A DNA stretch of 64,000 nt, taken from positions 159,898-223,897 of the forward strand of contig NZ_MYFN02000008.1 in assembly GCF_004514425.2 (NCBI RefSeq). The letters are read 5' to 3'. A program made the translations under genes and the position numbers. The DNA is from Shinella sumterensis (GTDB lineage: Bacteria; Pseudomonadota; Alphaproteobacteria; Rhizobiales; Rhizobiaceae). Each line of letters opens with the position of its first letter. Positions within the stretch are counted from its first letter, which is position 1. The notes beneath the pieces were generated by a model, which saw only the letters and a list, made by a program, of their open reading frames with translations, ran no database searches and had not been told where the DNA came from. Positions 52,264 through 62,581 of the stretch are shown here, in pieces.

Positions 52264-54201
52264 GTCCGTGCTCAGCGCAACCGCCGGCTGGAGGCGCGAG
52301 GCATTGCGGGCCGGCAGGTAGCCGAAGACCAGACCGGTCAGGAACGAGCAGGCGAAGGCCAGCGCGACAGGTCCGACGGTGAAGCTCACCGGCATGCCGA
52401 AGGCCTGGGCAATGCCGCCGATGGACAGGCCCAGCACGACACCGATGGCGCCGCCGATCGCCGAGACGACCAGCGCCTCGATGAGGAACTGCAACAGGAT
52501 ATCGCGCTGACGCGCACCCGTCGCCATGCGCACGCCGATCTCGCGGGTGCGTTCGCGCACGCTGACCAGCATGATGTTCATCACCCCGATGCCGCCGACG
52601 AGCAGCGAGATCGCGGCGACCGAACCCAGGAACAGCTTCATGGTGTTCGACGTCTCGGTGAAGGCCTCGCGCACCGAGGACATGTTGGTGATCTGCGTAT
52701 CCTGCGCCTTGTGGCGCTCGTCGAGCAGTGCCTGAATGGTGTCCTGCGTCTGATCGATGGCGCTGGCGTCCTGCACCTGCACGGTGATCGTGCGCACGTT
52801 GCGCTGGCCGAAGAGCCGCATGCTGCCGGTCGACAGCGGCACGAGCATCACGTCATCCTGATCGTTGCCGCCGGCGGTCGCGCCCATTTCCGCCATGACG
52901 CCAATCACCTGGAAAGGAATCTTGTTGACCAGCACATACTGGCCGAGCGGATTTTCGCCGTTGGTGAACAGCGTCCTGGCGACCGTCTGGCCCAGCACGA
53001 CGACCGGGGCGTAGGTGCTCATGTCCTCGGCATTGATGAATTCACCCGAGGCCACGGCCCAGGATTTCGCTCGCGGAAACGCCGGCACCGTGCCGTTGGC
53101 GGTCGTCTGGTAATCGATATTGCCGTAGCGCACGGTGACCGTGCTCGTCATTTCCGGCACGGCGAAGGCGACGTTCGGCACTTCGAGAATGGCGTCGGCA
53201 TCTGCCGGTATGAGCGTCACCGGCGCACTCCCGCCACCGCGGAAATTGGCCATGCTCGGACGCACGAGCAGCAGGTCCGATCCCATCGCCGAGATACGGT
53301 CGAGCACCGAATTCTGCGCGCCCGTGCCAATCGCCAGCATCGCCACCACCGAGCCAACGCCGATCACGATGCCGAGCAGCGTGAGGACGGTGCGAAAGAG
53401 GTTTGCATGCAGGGCCCGGAACGCCATCTTGACCGCTTCGGAGAGGTCGGCGATCGCAGCTGAGCCTTCACGCACCGCCTTCTGCAGGCCGGCGGCGGCT
53501 GATGACGCGGACCGCGGCTTTCGCGCCTGGTCGGAGATGATGGTACCGTCGCGGATTTCGATCAACCGGTCTGCGGCTTCCGCCACCTCGCGCGAGTGGG
53601 TGATCAGGATGACCGTGTGGCCGTCCTCGTGCATCTTGCGCAAGAGCGCCATGACCTCCTGGCCGCTCTGGCTGTCGAGCGCGCCGGTCGGCTCGTCGGC
53701 GAGGATGACACGGCCGCCGTTCATCAGTGCGCGTGCGATGGAGACACGCTGCTGCTGGCCGCCCGAAAGCTGGTTGGGCCGATGATCCAGCCGATCGCCG
53801 AGCTTCAGCGAGCCGAGCAGCATTTCCGCCCGCTCCTGCCGGTCACGCGCCGGAAGGCCGGCATAGATCGCGGGGACCTCGACATTCTCCAGCGCGCTTG
53901 CCGTCGGGATGAGGTTATAGCTTTGGAACACGAAGCCGAAGGTGCGGCGGCGGAGCGCCGCGAGGTCGTCGCTGTCGATATCGGAAACCGGCTCGCCGTC
54001 GATGCGGTAATCGCCGCTCGTCGGCTGGTCGAGACAGCCGAGGATGTTCATCAGCGTCGACTTGCCGGAACCGGACTGGCCGATGATGGCGACGAATTCC
54101 CCGGCCTCGATATCCAGCGAGACGCCGTGCAGCACCTCCACGGCGAAACCGTCGTTGAAATAGGTCTTGGTGACGTCCCGGAGCGAGATCAGCGGTGCCA
54201 T
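52261..54201 (-). CDS. macB: MacB-type ABC exporter (ATPase-permease fusion)
   Basis: A 646-residue MacB-family transporter. The N-terminal ABC domain has Walker [10 protein letters not shown] (41-49), signature [15 protein letters not shown] and Walker [13 protein letters not shown] linker leads to a first membrane helix (~275-297), a large periplasmic MacB_PCD domain and three C-terminal helices in the FtsX-like domain. It works with MacA and a TolC-like channel to export substrates such as macrolides, siderophores, peptides or toxins. It starts 9 nt after macA. No outer-membrane channel gene is in the cluster. Confidence 0.93.
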   Translation of the reverse strand: MAPLISLRDVTKTYFNDGFAVEVLHGVSLDIEAGEFVAIIGQSGSGKSTLMNILGCLDQPTSGDYRIDGEPVSDIDSDDLAALRRRTFGFVFQSYNLIPTASALENVEVPAIYAGLPARDRQERAEMLLGSLKLGDRLDHRPNQLSGGQQQRVSIARALMNGGRVILADEPTGALDSQSGQEVMALLRKMHEDGHTVILITHSREVAEAADRLIEIRDGTIISDQARKPRSASSAAAGLQKAVREGSAAIADLSEAVKMAFRALHANLFRTVLTLLGIVIGVGSVVAMLAIGTGAQNSVLDRISAMGSDLLLVRPSMANFRGGGSAPVTLIPADADAILEVPNVAFAVPEMTSTVTVRYGNIDYQTTANGTVPAFPRAKSWAVASGEFINAEDMSTYAPVVVLGQTVARTLFTNGENPLGQYVLVNKIPFQVIGVMAEMGATAGGNDQDDVMLVPLSTGSMRLFGQRNVRTITVQVQDASAIDQTQDTIQALLDERHKAQDTQITNMSSVREAFTETSNTMKLFLGSVAAISLLVGGIGVMNIMLVSVRERTREIGVRMATGARQRDILLQFLIEALVVSAIGGAIGVVLGLSIGGIAQAFGMPVSFTVGPVALAFACSFLTGLVFGYLPARNASRLQPAVALSTD

Positions 54202-54210
54202 GTCAGCACC

Positions 54211-55491
54211 TCAGAACATCGGCGGCATGCGCATGCCGCGACCCTGCCCGCCCCTGCCGCCGCGGCCCGAACCGCCTTCCGATGTCGGGGTCACGACGAC
54301 GCGTTCACCCTCTTCCAGCCCACTCTTGATCTCGACGCTGACGCGGTTGCGGATGCCGGTTTCGACGGAACGGGTCTCGGTTGCGCCGTTGGGCTTGACG
54401 ACCGTCACTTCCGCCTGCGGCTTGCCGCCGCCTTCGGCGCGCTTCATGCTCACCGCGCCGTTCGGCACGATCAGCACGTCGCGCGCGGCGGCCTGCACGA
54501 AGAAGACCTGCGCACTCATGGAGGTCATCAGCTCGCCGTCGGGGTTCGGCACGTCGAACAACGCGTTGTAGAGAACGACGTTGTTTTCCACGGTCGGCGT
54601 CGGCTCGATCTGGCGCAGCGTGCCGTTGAAACGCTTGCCGGGCTGGCCCAGCAGCGTGAAATAAGCCTCCATGCCGACCTTCAGGCGGCCGACATCGGCC
54701 TCGGATACCTCGGCGCGCACCGTCATGGTCGAAAGGTCCGCAATGGTGACGATGGTGGGCGCTGACTGGGCGGCGTTCAGCGTCTGGCCTTCCTTCACCG
54801 GGTTGGAAACGACGGTGCCGGCCATGGGCGCATAGATCTTCGTGTAGCCGAGGTCCACGTCGTCGCCGGCAATGGTCGCCTGCTGCTTGCGGATCTGCGC
54901 CTCGGTCGCATTCACATCGGCCTCGGCGGCCGCCAGATCGGCGACGGCCTGGTCGAGCGCCTGCTGGGCGGCGGCGCTGCCGGCCACGAGATTGCGCTGG
55001 CGGGCTATATTGGCCTGCCTCAAGGTGAGCTGCGCCTTCTTGGATTCAAGCTGGGCCTGGAGATTGGCGAGTTCGGCGCGATTGATCTCCATGCGGTTTT
55101 CGATGGTCGCGGGGTCGATCTCGGCAAGCAGCGTATCCTTGTCGACCGTGTCGCCGATGGCGACATGCAGCACCTTCAGCTGGCCAGAGACCTGCGCGCC
55201 GGCATCGACGGACTTGACCGCTTCCAGCGTGCCAACGGCGGTGACGGCGTTCTCGATATCGCCGCGCACCACAGCCTCGGTGACGACGGCGGCTGCCGTG
55301 TCGGCGGGTGTGTAGGCCCGCCAGCCGTAATAGCCGGCTCCGGCGACAAGGACGGCAAGCCCCAGCCACAGCCATGCCCGCGAGCGTTTGCGCCGCCGCG
55401 GCGGCACCGCGCCGGGCATAAAGGTCACATTGGTCCGGCCCGCATCCTCGGCGGTCCTTGAGTCCTCTTTCGGTCGTGCGCTCTTGCTCAT
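54211..55491 (-). CDS. macA: MacA-type periplasmic adaptor (RND/HlyD family)
   Basis: A 426-residue membrane-fusion protein with an N-terminal membrane anchor (~43-62, SRAWLWLGLAVLVAGAGYYG), biotinyl-lipoyl-like halves (VDAGAQVSGQLKVLHVAIGD; YTKIYAPMAGTVV), a coiled-coil hairpin (~135-215) with DLAAAEADVNATEAQIRKQ, and beta-barrel/MP domains. The C-terminus is Gly/Arg-rich (SGRGGRGGQGRGMR), which is unusual. The start may be ATG 55491 (GGAAG spacing 4) or ATG 55515; I chose the former. It ends 10 nt before macB. Confidence 0.91.
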   Translation of the reverse strand: MSKSARPKEDSRTAEDAGRTNVTFMPGAVPPRRRKRSRAWLWLGLAVLVAGAGYYGWRAYTPADTAAAVVTEAVVRGDIENAVTAVGTLEAVKSVDAGAQVSGQLKVLHVAIGDTVDKDTLLAEIDPATIENRMEINRAELANLQAQLESKKAQLTLRQANIARQRNLVAGSAAAQQALDQAVADLAAAEADVNATEAQIRKQQATIAGDDVDLGYTKIYAPMAGTVVSNPVKEGQTLNAAQSAPTIVTIADLSTMTVRAEVSEADVGRLKVGMEAYFTLLGQPGKRFNGTLRQIEPTPTVENNVVLYNALFDVPNPDGELMTSMSAQVFFVQAAARDVLIVPNGAVSMKRAEGGGKPQAEVTVVKPNGATETRSVETGIRNRVSVEIKSGLEEGERVVVTPTSEGGSGRGGRGGQGRGMRMPPMF

Positions 55492-55634
55492 CCGTCTTCC
55501 AATGGTCGAGGCCATGCCTCCCTGTCCCTTACAAAGAGATGTGACACCGATGTCCCGAAAGGAGAACCCTTTGGGATCATTATATTTTCGTAATGTTTCC
55601 TGTAAGCGTGCCTGATGGCCCCGGCCGTGCCGGC

Positions 55635-57818
55635 TTAGCGACGCTCGGCGCGCAATTCCGCCAGCGCGCGGATTGCGTCCCGCCGGCCCGTCTCGCCCAG
55701 TGCCTCGAAGAGCCGGAAGGCGTCTCCCCGCATGCCGAGATTCTTGTAGGCATAGGCGCGCATGACCATCAGGTCGACCGGCTCGGCGCGGATTTGTTGG
55801 CGCTGGTCGAGATAGGCCAATGTCTCGCGGTAACGCTGCGCACGGAAGCTCGCGACGGCGCGGTCTGCAAGGATGGCGGACTGGAGTTCGGCGCCACGCC
55901 GCTGTTCGAGCTTCGCCTTGGTGGCGGCGACGGCGGCATCGCTGGTCAGGCCGGCACGCAGATAAGCGAGGCTCTGGCCATAGGCCGCATCGCTGCGCAC
56001 CGTGCCCTGCCCGCCCAGCGCCACCTCGAAGGCCTGCGCGGCCTCCATGGGGCGGTTCCTTTCCATGAGGCACCAGCCCAGCGACAGGGCGCTGGCCGGC
56101 GGAAGGCCTGCCGGATCGCGCGTCGAGCGGCAATCGGCGCTCGCCGTGCTGCGTGTCGTCGTACGGACGGTGCGTTGCGTCCTCGTGGCAACCTCCTCGA
56201 CGACCGCCGGGCGCTCCTCGGCCACGACATCGCGCTCAGGCAAGCGGCGGTCGGCCTGCACGAGGCGCTGCTCGCGCTCGCGGCGAAGGGGTGCCGCATC
56301 GTCGCCGGTATCGGCTTCGCCCAGCCGCGCGATGCGTTCCGAACGGCTTGCCCAGGCCTGCTTCACCGCCGCAAGCCCTGCCCTGTCCTCAAGACGAAGA
56401 CGCGTCACGCCCAGACCATAGGCGGCGGGCTCGTAGTCCGCCTTCCAGCGCAGGACCTGCGAGAACCATTCCGCCGCCGTGCGGGGCTGGTCCATCGCGA
56501 GCGCGTACCAGCCGAACTGCTCGCCGGTTTCGGGGTGCTTTTCCTCCACCGTCACCTGCGCGATGCGGTTGAGCACCTTTGCATCGATGGTCGGCATCGG
56601 GTCGAGCGCCATCAGGTTGGCGGTCGCGGCGAGATAGGTTTCCATCGCCTGGTCGGAACTGGTGCGCCAGGCATACATCACGTCCTCCGCCTCCGCCGGC
56701 TGCTTGCGGGCGAGCAGGATGAGCGACAGGCCCTGGGCGGCCGAGGCGGAATCCTCGATCGAGCGCGCCTTGCGGAAGAAGGGTTCGGCCAGCGCATTCT
56801 CGTCGCGGCGCAGGTGATACCAGCCGAGCAGCAGCGCATCGGATGCAAGGCCGTCATCCGCCAGAAGCTTCTCGACGATCTTCAGATATTCCGACGCGAC
56901 GGTCAGCTTCGGCTCATCGTCGCCTTCGCTGACGAAACGACGCGCGAGATCGGGACGGATCGGATCGAATTCCTTGGTGCCGTCGGCAGCGACACGCTCG
57001 CGCGCCAGGAGGTCCTGCATGTCGGCATAGCCGAGCACGGCGGCAGCCTTCTGCACCGTCGCAAGCCGGACCGGTCCGTCCGTGCAGTTGTCGAGCATGT
57101 AGCCGAAGGCATCCTTGGCGCGCGGCACGCGATCGACCTTCACGAAGGCCTCGGCGACGCGCCAGAGCACGTCGGCATCGCTGCAGGTCAGGAGGCTCGG
57201 CGTCTCTGCCCCGAGACGCACGACTTCCTGACTGTTGCCCGCATTGGAAGCCGCGATGAGCGCCGCCCGCTTTTCAGCAATATCGAGCCGCTCGACGAGG
57301 TCGGCCGGCGGTGTCCACTGCGGATCTTCCTTCTGGCGGGCGGCGATTGCCGCGCGGACATCGGCATAACGCGACTGGCTGTAGAGCGCCCACATCGCCT
57401 CGAGCTGCTTGTCCTCGTTCTCAGGGATGGCGAGGGGATTTTCCGGCGGGGTCCAGGTCGGATAGAGCGCGCGCAGGCGGGCGATCTCGGCGTTTAGCCG
57501 TACCGTGTCGCCGCGCGAGGCAAAGTAGCGCAGGGCGCTTTCATCGACCGCGGGCTTGGCCTGCGTCGTCTCGGCGGCCTGTGTCGTCTGGGTGGTTTGC
57601 GCCGTCGTCGTGGTCTGGTTGGCGGGAACCTGCTGCGCGTTTCCGTCGGCTTGCGCCAGCTCCACGCGCGGGCTCTTTTCCGTCTTCCCACGCCCGTCTG
57701 CACCCGCAGCCATGCGCAGCACATCCTGCGGCTGATCGCCGGGCAGGCGGAATGACAAGCCAGCGACGCTTGCCGCGCCGGCGGAAACGAGGACGAGCGC
57801 CATCAGGATCGACTTCAT
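55635..57818 (-). CDS. Exported TPR protein of the cellulose locus
   Basis: A 727-residue protein with an N-terminal signal sequence or anchor (~1-22, MKSILMALVLVSAGAASVAG). A Thr/Gln-rich low-complexity linker follows (~75-95, TTTTAQTTQTTQAAETTQA), and then a helical tetratricopeptide-like solenoid over most of the protein (e.g. ASALSLGWCLMERNRPMEAA). An Arg-rich insertion sits near residues 500-545. It has no recognisable BcsC outer-membrane barrel. AAGGAA lies before ATG 57818. It follows bcsB by 156 nt, so a periplasmic scaffold or assembly role in cellulose export is inferred. Confidence 0.8.
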   Translation of the reverse strand: MKSILMALVLVSAGAASVAGLSFRLPGDQPQDVLRMAAGADGRGKTEKSPRVELAQADGNAQQVPANQTTTTAQTTQTTQAAETTQAKPAVDESALRYFASRGDTVRLNAEIARLRALYPTWTPPENPLAIPENEDKQLEAMWALYSQSRYADVRAAIAARQKEDPQWTPPADLVERLDIAEKRAALIAASNAGNSQEVVRLGAETPSLLTCSDADVLWRVAEAFVKVDRVPRAKDAFGYMLDNCTDGPVRLATVQKAAAVLGYADMQDLLARERVAADGTKEFDPIRPDLARRFVSEGDDEPKLTVASEYLKIVEKLLADDGLASDALLLGWYHLRRDENALAEPFFRKARSIEDSASAAQGLSLILLARKQPAEAEDVMYAWRTSSDQAMETYLAATANLMALDPMPTIDAKVLNRIAQVTVEEKHPETGEQFGWYALAMDQPRTAAEWFSQVLRWKADYEPAAYGLGVTRLRLEDRAGLAAVKQAWASRSERIARLGEADTGDDAAPLRREREQRLVQADRRLPERDVVAEERPAVVEEVATRTQRTVRTTTRSTASADCRSTRDPAGLPPASALSLGWCLMERNRPMEAAQAFEVALGGQGTVRSDAAYGQSLAYLRAGLTSDAAVAATKAKLEQRRGAELQSAILADRAVASFRAQRYRETLAYLDQRQQIRAEPVDLMVMRAYAYKNLGMRGDAFRLFEALGETGRRDAIRALAELRAERR

Positions 57819-57974
57819 CCCGAATTTCCTTCGGTCATTATCCACACCCGGCTCCGGCTTACCCCGTGACGACACCATGCGTCATGAACGGCGGACACGG
57901 TCCTGTGTCCGTCATAAAGAGCCAACTCGCACCGATAAAAGCCCAGTAGGGTTAACCGACGGTAAACAGCGCGA

Positions 57975-60335
57975 TCACAACTGCCGCCCGAACCGGCGCA
58001 AAAGCCCCCAGGTCGCCATGCCGAGGAGCAGCGAGAGGCCGCAAAACGCCAGCGCATAGGACAGGATGTTGGAGGACAGCCAGTTCGCCGCGATCAGGCG
58101 CATGTTCGAAAAGCTCCACGGCTGGGTCGGCACGAACCGGGCGCGGCTGACCGGCCACGTGTCGAGGCTGTCGGAGGCCTTGTCATCCAGTGACGCGTAA
58201 CCATCCAGCTGCTGCCAGCGGGCATCCTGCGCCATCGCAGCCATACCCGCCTTGAGGCTCGCGCCCGTCGGCGCCGAAAGCACGGTCCATGTCGCCGTAT
58301 GGTCCGGGCTGTCACCCTGGGCGATGAGGAACTGGGCGCTATCGTCGGGCACCACCTCCTGCTCTTCGCCCGGCAGCAACCGGAGCGACGAGAACGAGAT
58401 GTCGAAGGTTTCCTGTAGCCAGGCCTGGAACGCCGCCACCTGGCTGCGCCATGCCCCGCCACGCACGCGTGACTGCCATTGGTCTATCGCCTCCTGCGTG
58501 CCGGCCTGCTGATTGTCGCCCGTCACCGGCGCGCCCCAGGTCGACGCACTTTCGGCGGCGATATGCGTCTGGCTGAGCACCAGCGGCGGAAGCTGCGACA
58601 ACGTGCCGATCAGGATGGCGTTGCGATCGCCGATGGCAAGCGCCGAAGATTCCGGGCGAACCTGCAAGGCCCGGCCACCGGATACCGCAAGCCGGCCAAG
58701 GAACGTCGCGCCCGTCGAAAGCGTGTCGGAATCCAGGCGGTCGAGGTAGAGCGCCGCCGGTTCGGGCTGTCCGTTATAGGGGAACGCGGTTCCCGACAGC
58801 GCGGCAAGGTTGGGCATCTGCCCGATACGGGCGAAATTCGGCACGCGCAATTCGGAGGTGTCGAACAGCGCGAAGCGCGGCTCCTGCAAGGCGCTGGCGC
58901 CCGGCGCACAGACCGCATCGGCCTGCGTCAGGAGGATCGCCTCGATGTCGATGCGGTTGGGACCGGGCCGCAGATGCCGCATCGTCACGCGAATGGGAAG
59001 GTGACGGAAAATACCGCCGTTCCGGCTGTTGAACGGCACCGTGGAGGCGAGGTTGCCGTTGACGTAGACATCGAAATGGCTGCCTGGCAGCACATCGGGC
59101 GCATAGGCCGCATCGAGCAGCAGCGTCGCTTCGCCATAGGCGTCGGCGTAGAAATCCGAGGGAATGCCGATATCGAAGCCCGTGCGGAAACGGCGGCCGC
59201 TGAATTCGCCGGTGCGCACACCGAGCGCGGCCAGTGTCAGGGTGGTCTCTCCGTACACGAGCGGCATTTCGGCGGCATTGCGCTGGCGAACGCTGAGCGC
59301 TTCGCGCATGATCCCGAGCGGCCGGTCAATGGGCGAGACGATGCCCTCCACGGCACTTTCGATGGACGGCCAGTCGGGACCGCTGACGGCAAGCACCTTG
59401 CCGTCACCTGCGGGAGCATCGACAAAGGTCGCGACGGCGGAGCTTCCGGCCGTCGCCGGGAGGCGTGGCAGGATCGGCGTCAGATCGCCGGCCGTGCCCA
59501 TCACGACCGCCAGCTCGCCGGCGCCGAGCGTCGCCGGCATCGTATTGACGACATCGAAGGTCTGGTTGGGCATCTTCGCCATCATGGCGAGGCCCTGGCT
59601 GAGGCGCATAAGGGCGTTCGTGGCAGCGGGCTGGCCCATTTCCGGCAGGACCAGGATGAACTTCGTCTGCCCGGTCGGCCCGACGCCGATCGCCGGAATA
59701 TCGTCCATGGTCTGCAAGCGGCCCGCCGGGGTGTCCGGCAGGGTCAGGAACGTGCGCGCGGGATCGATCGCCGTCCAGAGATCGTAGGTCGAGCGGATGG
59801 TGCAGTCGGTGCGGTGGCGGTGTGTCGCGTTGAACGTGACGCGATTGACGCCGGGACGCAGCAGGCCGGCCGGCAGTTTCAGTTGCACATCCTTCGTGCC
59901 TTCGGCCGATTGCACCGGCATTTCGCCGATGGGAACGTCGTTGACCACGATCGTCAGGCGCGAGGCTTCCGGCGCGACGACGACGGCGTTGGAATAGCCG
60001 AGGTTGAGCGCATCGGCGCCGGCCGCCTCATCCTTCGTGAGGTAGATCGGGAAGGAACGGCTGGCGACCTCGCCTTCCAGCATCAGCGACGGGGCCGACA
60101 CGATGTAACGCCGCGCGGGCGGCTCCACGACCGGCTTCTGTTCCACCTGGGTCGTCGTGGGCGTGGGCGTGGGCGTGGTCGTGCCGCTGTCGCCCTCGTC
60201 CGGCTTCTTGTCGGCGGTCGGGCCACGCTCGCCCGACATGTCGAAGGGAACGGCAGCCTCCTGCGCGAATGTCGTGGAGGCCGAGAGCGCAAGAAACAGG
60301 CCGAGCCCCACGACCGCTGCTGGAGCGAACTTCAC
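57975..60335 (-). CDS. bcsB: Cellulose synthase periplasmic regulatory subunit BcsB
   Basis: A 786-residue periplasmic subunit that guides the nascent glucan from BcsA. A signal peptide (~1-25) precedes a Pro/Thr-rich stretch (~50-65), then the CBD and flavodoxin-like repeats of BcsB (RTDCTIRSTYDLWTAIDP near residue 180, and its second-half counterpart), and a C-terminal membrane helix (SYALAFCGLSLLLGMATWGL). The GTG start at 60335 overlaps the bcsA stop by 4 nt and has GGGGGAGG at 8 nt. Confidence 0.93.
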   Translation of the reverse strand: MKFAPAAVVGLGLFLALSASTTFAQEAAVPFDMSGERGPTADKKPDEGDSGTTTPTPTPTTTQVEQKPVVEPPARRYIVSAPSLMLEGEVASRSFPIYLTKDEAAGADALNLGYSNAVVVAPEASRLTIVVNDVPIGEMPVQSAEGTKDVQLKLPAGLLRPGVNRVTFNATHRHRTDCTIRSTYDLWTAIDPARTFLTLPDTPAGRLQTMDDIPAIGVGPTGQTKFILVLPEMGQPAATNALMRLSQGLAMMAKMPNQTFDVVNTMPATLGAGELAVVMGTAGDLTPILPRLPATAGSSAVATFVDAPAGDGKVLAVSGPDWPSIESAVEGIVSPIDRPLGIMREALSVRQRNAAEMPLVYGETTLTLAALGVRTGEFSGRRFRTGFDIGIPSDFYADAYGEATLLLDAAYAPDVLPGSHFDVYVNGNLASTVPFNSRNGGIFRHLPIRVTMRHLRPGPNRIDIEAILLTQADAVCAPGASALQEPRFALFDTSELRVPNFARIGQMPNLAALSGTAFPYNGQPEPAALYLDRLDSDTLSTGATFLGRLAVSGGRALQVRPESSALAIGDRNAILIGTLSQLPPLVLSQTHIAAESASTWGAPVTGDNQQAGTQEAIDQWQSRVRGGAWRSQVAAFQAWLQETFDISFSSLRLLPGEEQEVVPDDSAQFLIAQGDSPDHTATWTVLSAPTGASLKAGMAAMAQDARWQQLDGYASLDDKASDSLDTWPVSRARFVPTQPWSFSNMRLIAANWLSSNILSYALAFCGLSLLLGMATWGLLRRFGRQL

Positions 60336-62500
60336 GACGTCGCCTCCCCCTTGCGCCCGCCCAGGCTGCGCACGAAGTAGATCAGGCCCCGGCTCGTCTG
60401 ATAGGCGGCGATCCCGAGGAACCACAGCGTGCCGCGGAAGATGCCGGGATTATAACGGCGCGACACCTGGAAATCGCTCCACTGGTTGGAGTTGGCGAAG
60501 ATGAGGTCCGCGACGAGCGAATGGTGCCGGGCATCCTGCGGCGTGAACCGGCAGCCGATCACCATGACGTTGCCGGTCGTCTCGGTGTTGCGGATTTCGA
60601 CCGGCAGCGCTTCCTCGTGCTCCCCGCCATAAGGCTTGAAACGCAGGGCGCCCTCGGCGCCGGTCGCGATATCGTCCTCAAGGCCGAAGACCTGCACGCG
60701 GGCGCCGTTCGCCGACACGTTTTCGAGCGTGGCGGGATATTCGCGGCCCTCGCTAAGGAAGGTACAGCGGCGCTTGACGGTGACGCGCCGGCTTGCCGCC
60801 TTCTCGCTGCGCTCGGAGACGACGCCGAGCGCACAGCCGGCAATCAGCAGGTTGAGCAGGTTCCAGGCGCCGACGACGAAGGTGACGTCCGCCTTGTAGG
60901 GCTCTGCATAGAACCGGTAGATGCTCATGAGGAAGGCGATGAACAGCACGGCGAAGATGACGAAGAACGGACGGCTGATCTCCGACAGCCGCGCCACAGC
61001 GATCGACTCGTCCTTCGCCGTCACCTTGAATGTCGGCTTCGTGGGATTGAGCATCACCGACACGACGGCCGGCAGCAGATGCACGCTCTGCACATATTCA
61101 TACAGTTCCGAAATCCACGGCCAGCGGAACGAGCCGTAGAGATAGTTCTGCATCATCAGGTTCACGAGCATGTAGGCAAGCGTGTACCCAAGGAACTCGC
61201 CGCCCGATGCGGTGAAGATCTCCAGATCGAAGAACAGGTAGAAGAGCGGCGCGAACAGGAAGATCGTGCGCGGGAACGGAAACAGCCAGAACAGCATGGA
61301 CGACATGTAGCAGAGGCGCTGCGGCAGCGAGAGCCCGCGCTTGAAGAGCGGGAAGCGGAAGCGCAGGATCTGCATCATGCCCTGTGCCCACCGGCTGCGC
61401 TGGCCGATGAAGCTGGCGAAGGTGGCGGGCTGGAGCCCGGCGATCAGGGGCTTGTCGACATAGACGCTGTTCCAGCCGCGCGAATGCAGCGCCAGCGCCG
61501 TCTCGCAGTCTTCCGTGATCGAAAGACCGCTGAAGCCGCCCGCCTCGTTGAGCGCGGTGCGCCTGAGGACGGCGGCCGAGCCGCAGAAGAAGGACGCGTT
61601 CCACTTGTCGAGGCCGCGCTGGATGATGCCGTAGAACATCTCGTTTTCGCTGGGCATCTTCTCGAAGGTGCGCAGGTTGCGCTCCAGCGGGTCGGGGTTC
61701 AGGAAGAAGTGCGGCGTCTGGACGAGGAACAGCTTGGGATCGTCGGCGAAGTAACCGACCGTCTCGCGCAGGAAATCCCGCGCCGGCGCATGGTCCGCAT
61801 CGAAGATGGCGATCAGCTCGCCCTTCGAATGAAGCATGCCGTTGTTCATGTTGCCGGCCTTGGCGTGTTCGTTGCGCGCACGCGTGAGATAGTTGACACC
61901 GAGATCGCGGCACAGCGCTTGCAGCTCGGCATGGCGCGCCGTCGCGATCTGCGCCTCCACGACGGCGGTCGCATTACGCTTCTGTTCCGTGCCGCCGTCG
62001 TCCAGCAGCCAGATCGTCATCTTGTCGGCGGGGTAGTCCATCGCCTTGGCGGCAGCGAGCGTATTGGCGAGAAGGCCGATGTCCTCGTTGTAGCTCGGCA
62101 CGAAGACATCGACGCTGGGCAGCCTTTCAAGCGGCGTGACGCTGCCCTTGCGCGACGGCAACGGCAGCGCGACCACGAAGAGGCTGAGCGCCAGCATCAT
62201 CACGCTGTACATTTCGGCGAGATAGAGCAGGAAGCCCGGAATGAAGTTTTCCAGCTGGTTGAGCGGCGGCAGCGTGCTGGTGGTGCGCCAGTAGACGTAG
62301 CGCAAGACGATGGCGGTGCCGAAGGCGAGCGCGATCAGCCGCCAGATGCCTTCCGCGCGCAGGACCTTGATCACCGCCATGAAGGTCACGACGGCAATGC
62401 TGGCGACAAGCTGGGTCTGGAGATTGATGGGGAGCGTGATGACGAGAATCACGAGAGCGGACACACATGCCCATAGTATGACGGTACCGCTATGTCTCAT
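60332..62500 (-). CDS. bcsA: Cellulose synthase catalytic subunit BcsA
   Basis: A 722-residue family-2 glycosyltransferase that polymerises UDP-glucose into cellulose across the inner membrane. Catalytic motifs are present: LLDDGGT, the DADHAP D-x-D, TEDCETALAL, and QRSRWAQG (Q-x-x-R-W). A C-terminal PilZ domain (RRVTVKRRC then NVSANGARV near residues 575-610) binds cyclic di-GMP. Eight or so membrane helices flank the GT domain. AAGGA lies 7 nt before ATG 62500. It is coupled to bcsB and lies 81 nt after bcsN. Confidence 0.96.
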   Translation of the reverse strand: MRHSGTVILWACVSALVILVITLPINLQTQLVASIAVVTFMAVIKVLRAEGIWRLIALAFGTAIVLRYVYWRTTSTLPPLNQLENFIPGFLLYLAEMYSVMMLALSLFVVALPLPSRKGSVTPLERLPSVDVFVPSYNEDIGLLANTLAAAKAMDYPADKMTIWLLDDGGTEQKRNATAVVEAQIATARHAELQALCRDLGVNYLTRARNEHAKAGNMNNGMLHSKGELIAIFDADHAPARDFLRETVGYFADDPKLFLVQTPHFFLNPDPLERNLRTFEKMPSENEMFYGIIQRGLDKWNASFFCGSAAVLRRTALNEAGGFSGLSITEDCETALALHSRGWNSVYVDKPLIAGLQPATFASFIGQRSRWAQGMMQILRFRFPLFKRGLSLPQRLCYMSSMLFWLFPFPRTIFLFAPLFYLFFDLEIFTASGGEFLGYTLAYMLVNLMMQNYLYGSFRWPWISELYEYVQSVHLLPAVVSVMLNPTKPTFKVTAKDESIAVARLSEISRPFFVIFAVLFIAFLMSIYRFYAEPYKADVTFVVGAWNLLNLLIAGCALGVVSERSEKAASRRVTVKRRCTFLSEGREYPATLENVSANGARVQVFGLEDDIATGAEGALRFKPYGGEHEEALPVEIRNTETTGNVMVIGCRFTPQDARHHSLVADLIFANSNQWSDFQVSRRYNPGIFRGTLWFLGIAAYQTSRGLIYFVRSLGGRKGEATS

Positions 62501-62581
62501 TTACCCATCCTTCGCCGTCATGGCGTGATCGCGAGACACTACCCGCAAGACGGTTAAGGAGAAATTAGGACTCAACCGACT

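Noticed and set aside
57892..57911. CGGACAC-GGTCCT-GTGTCCG hairpin between bcsB and the TPR gene
   Set aside because: No T-run and no evident promoter link; it could be a processing stem but nothing else supports a function.
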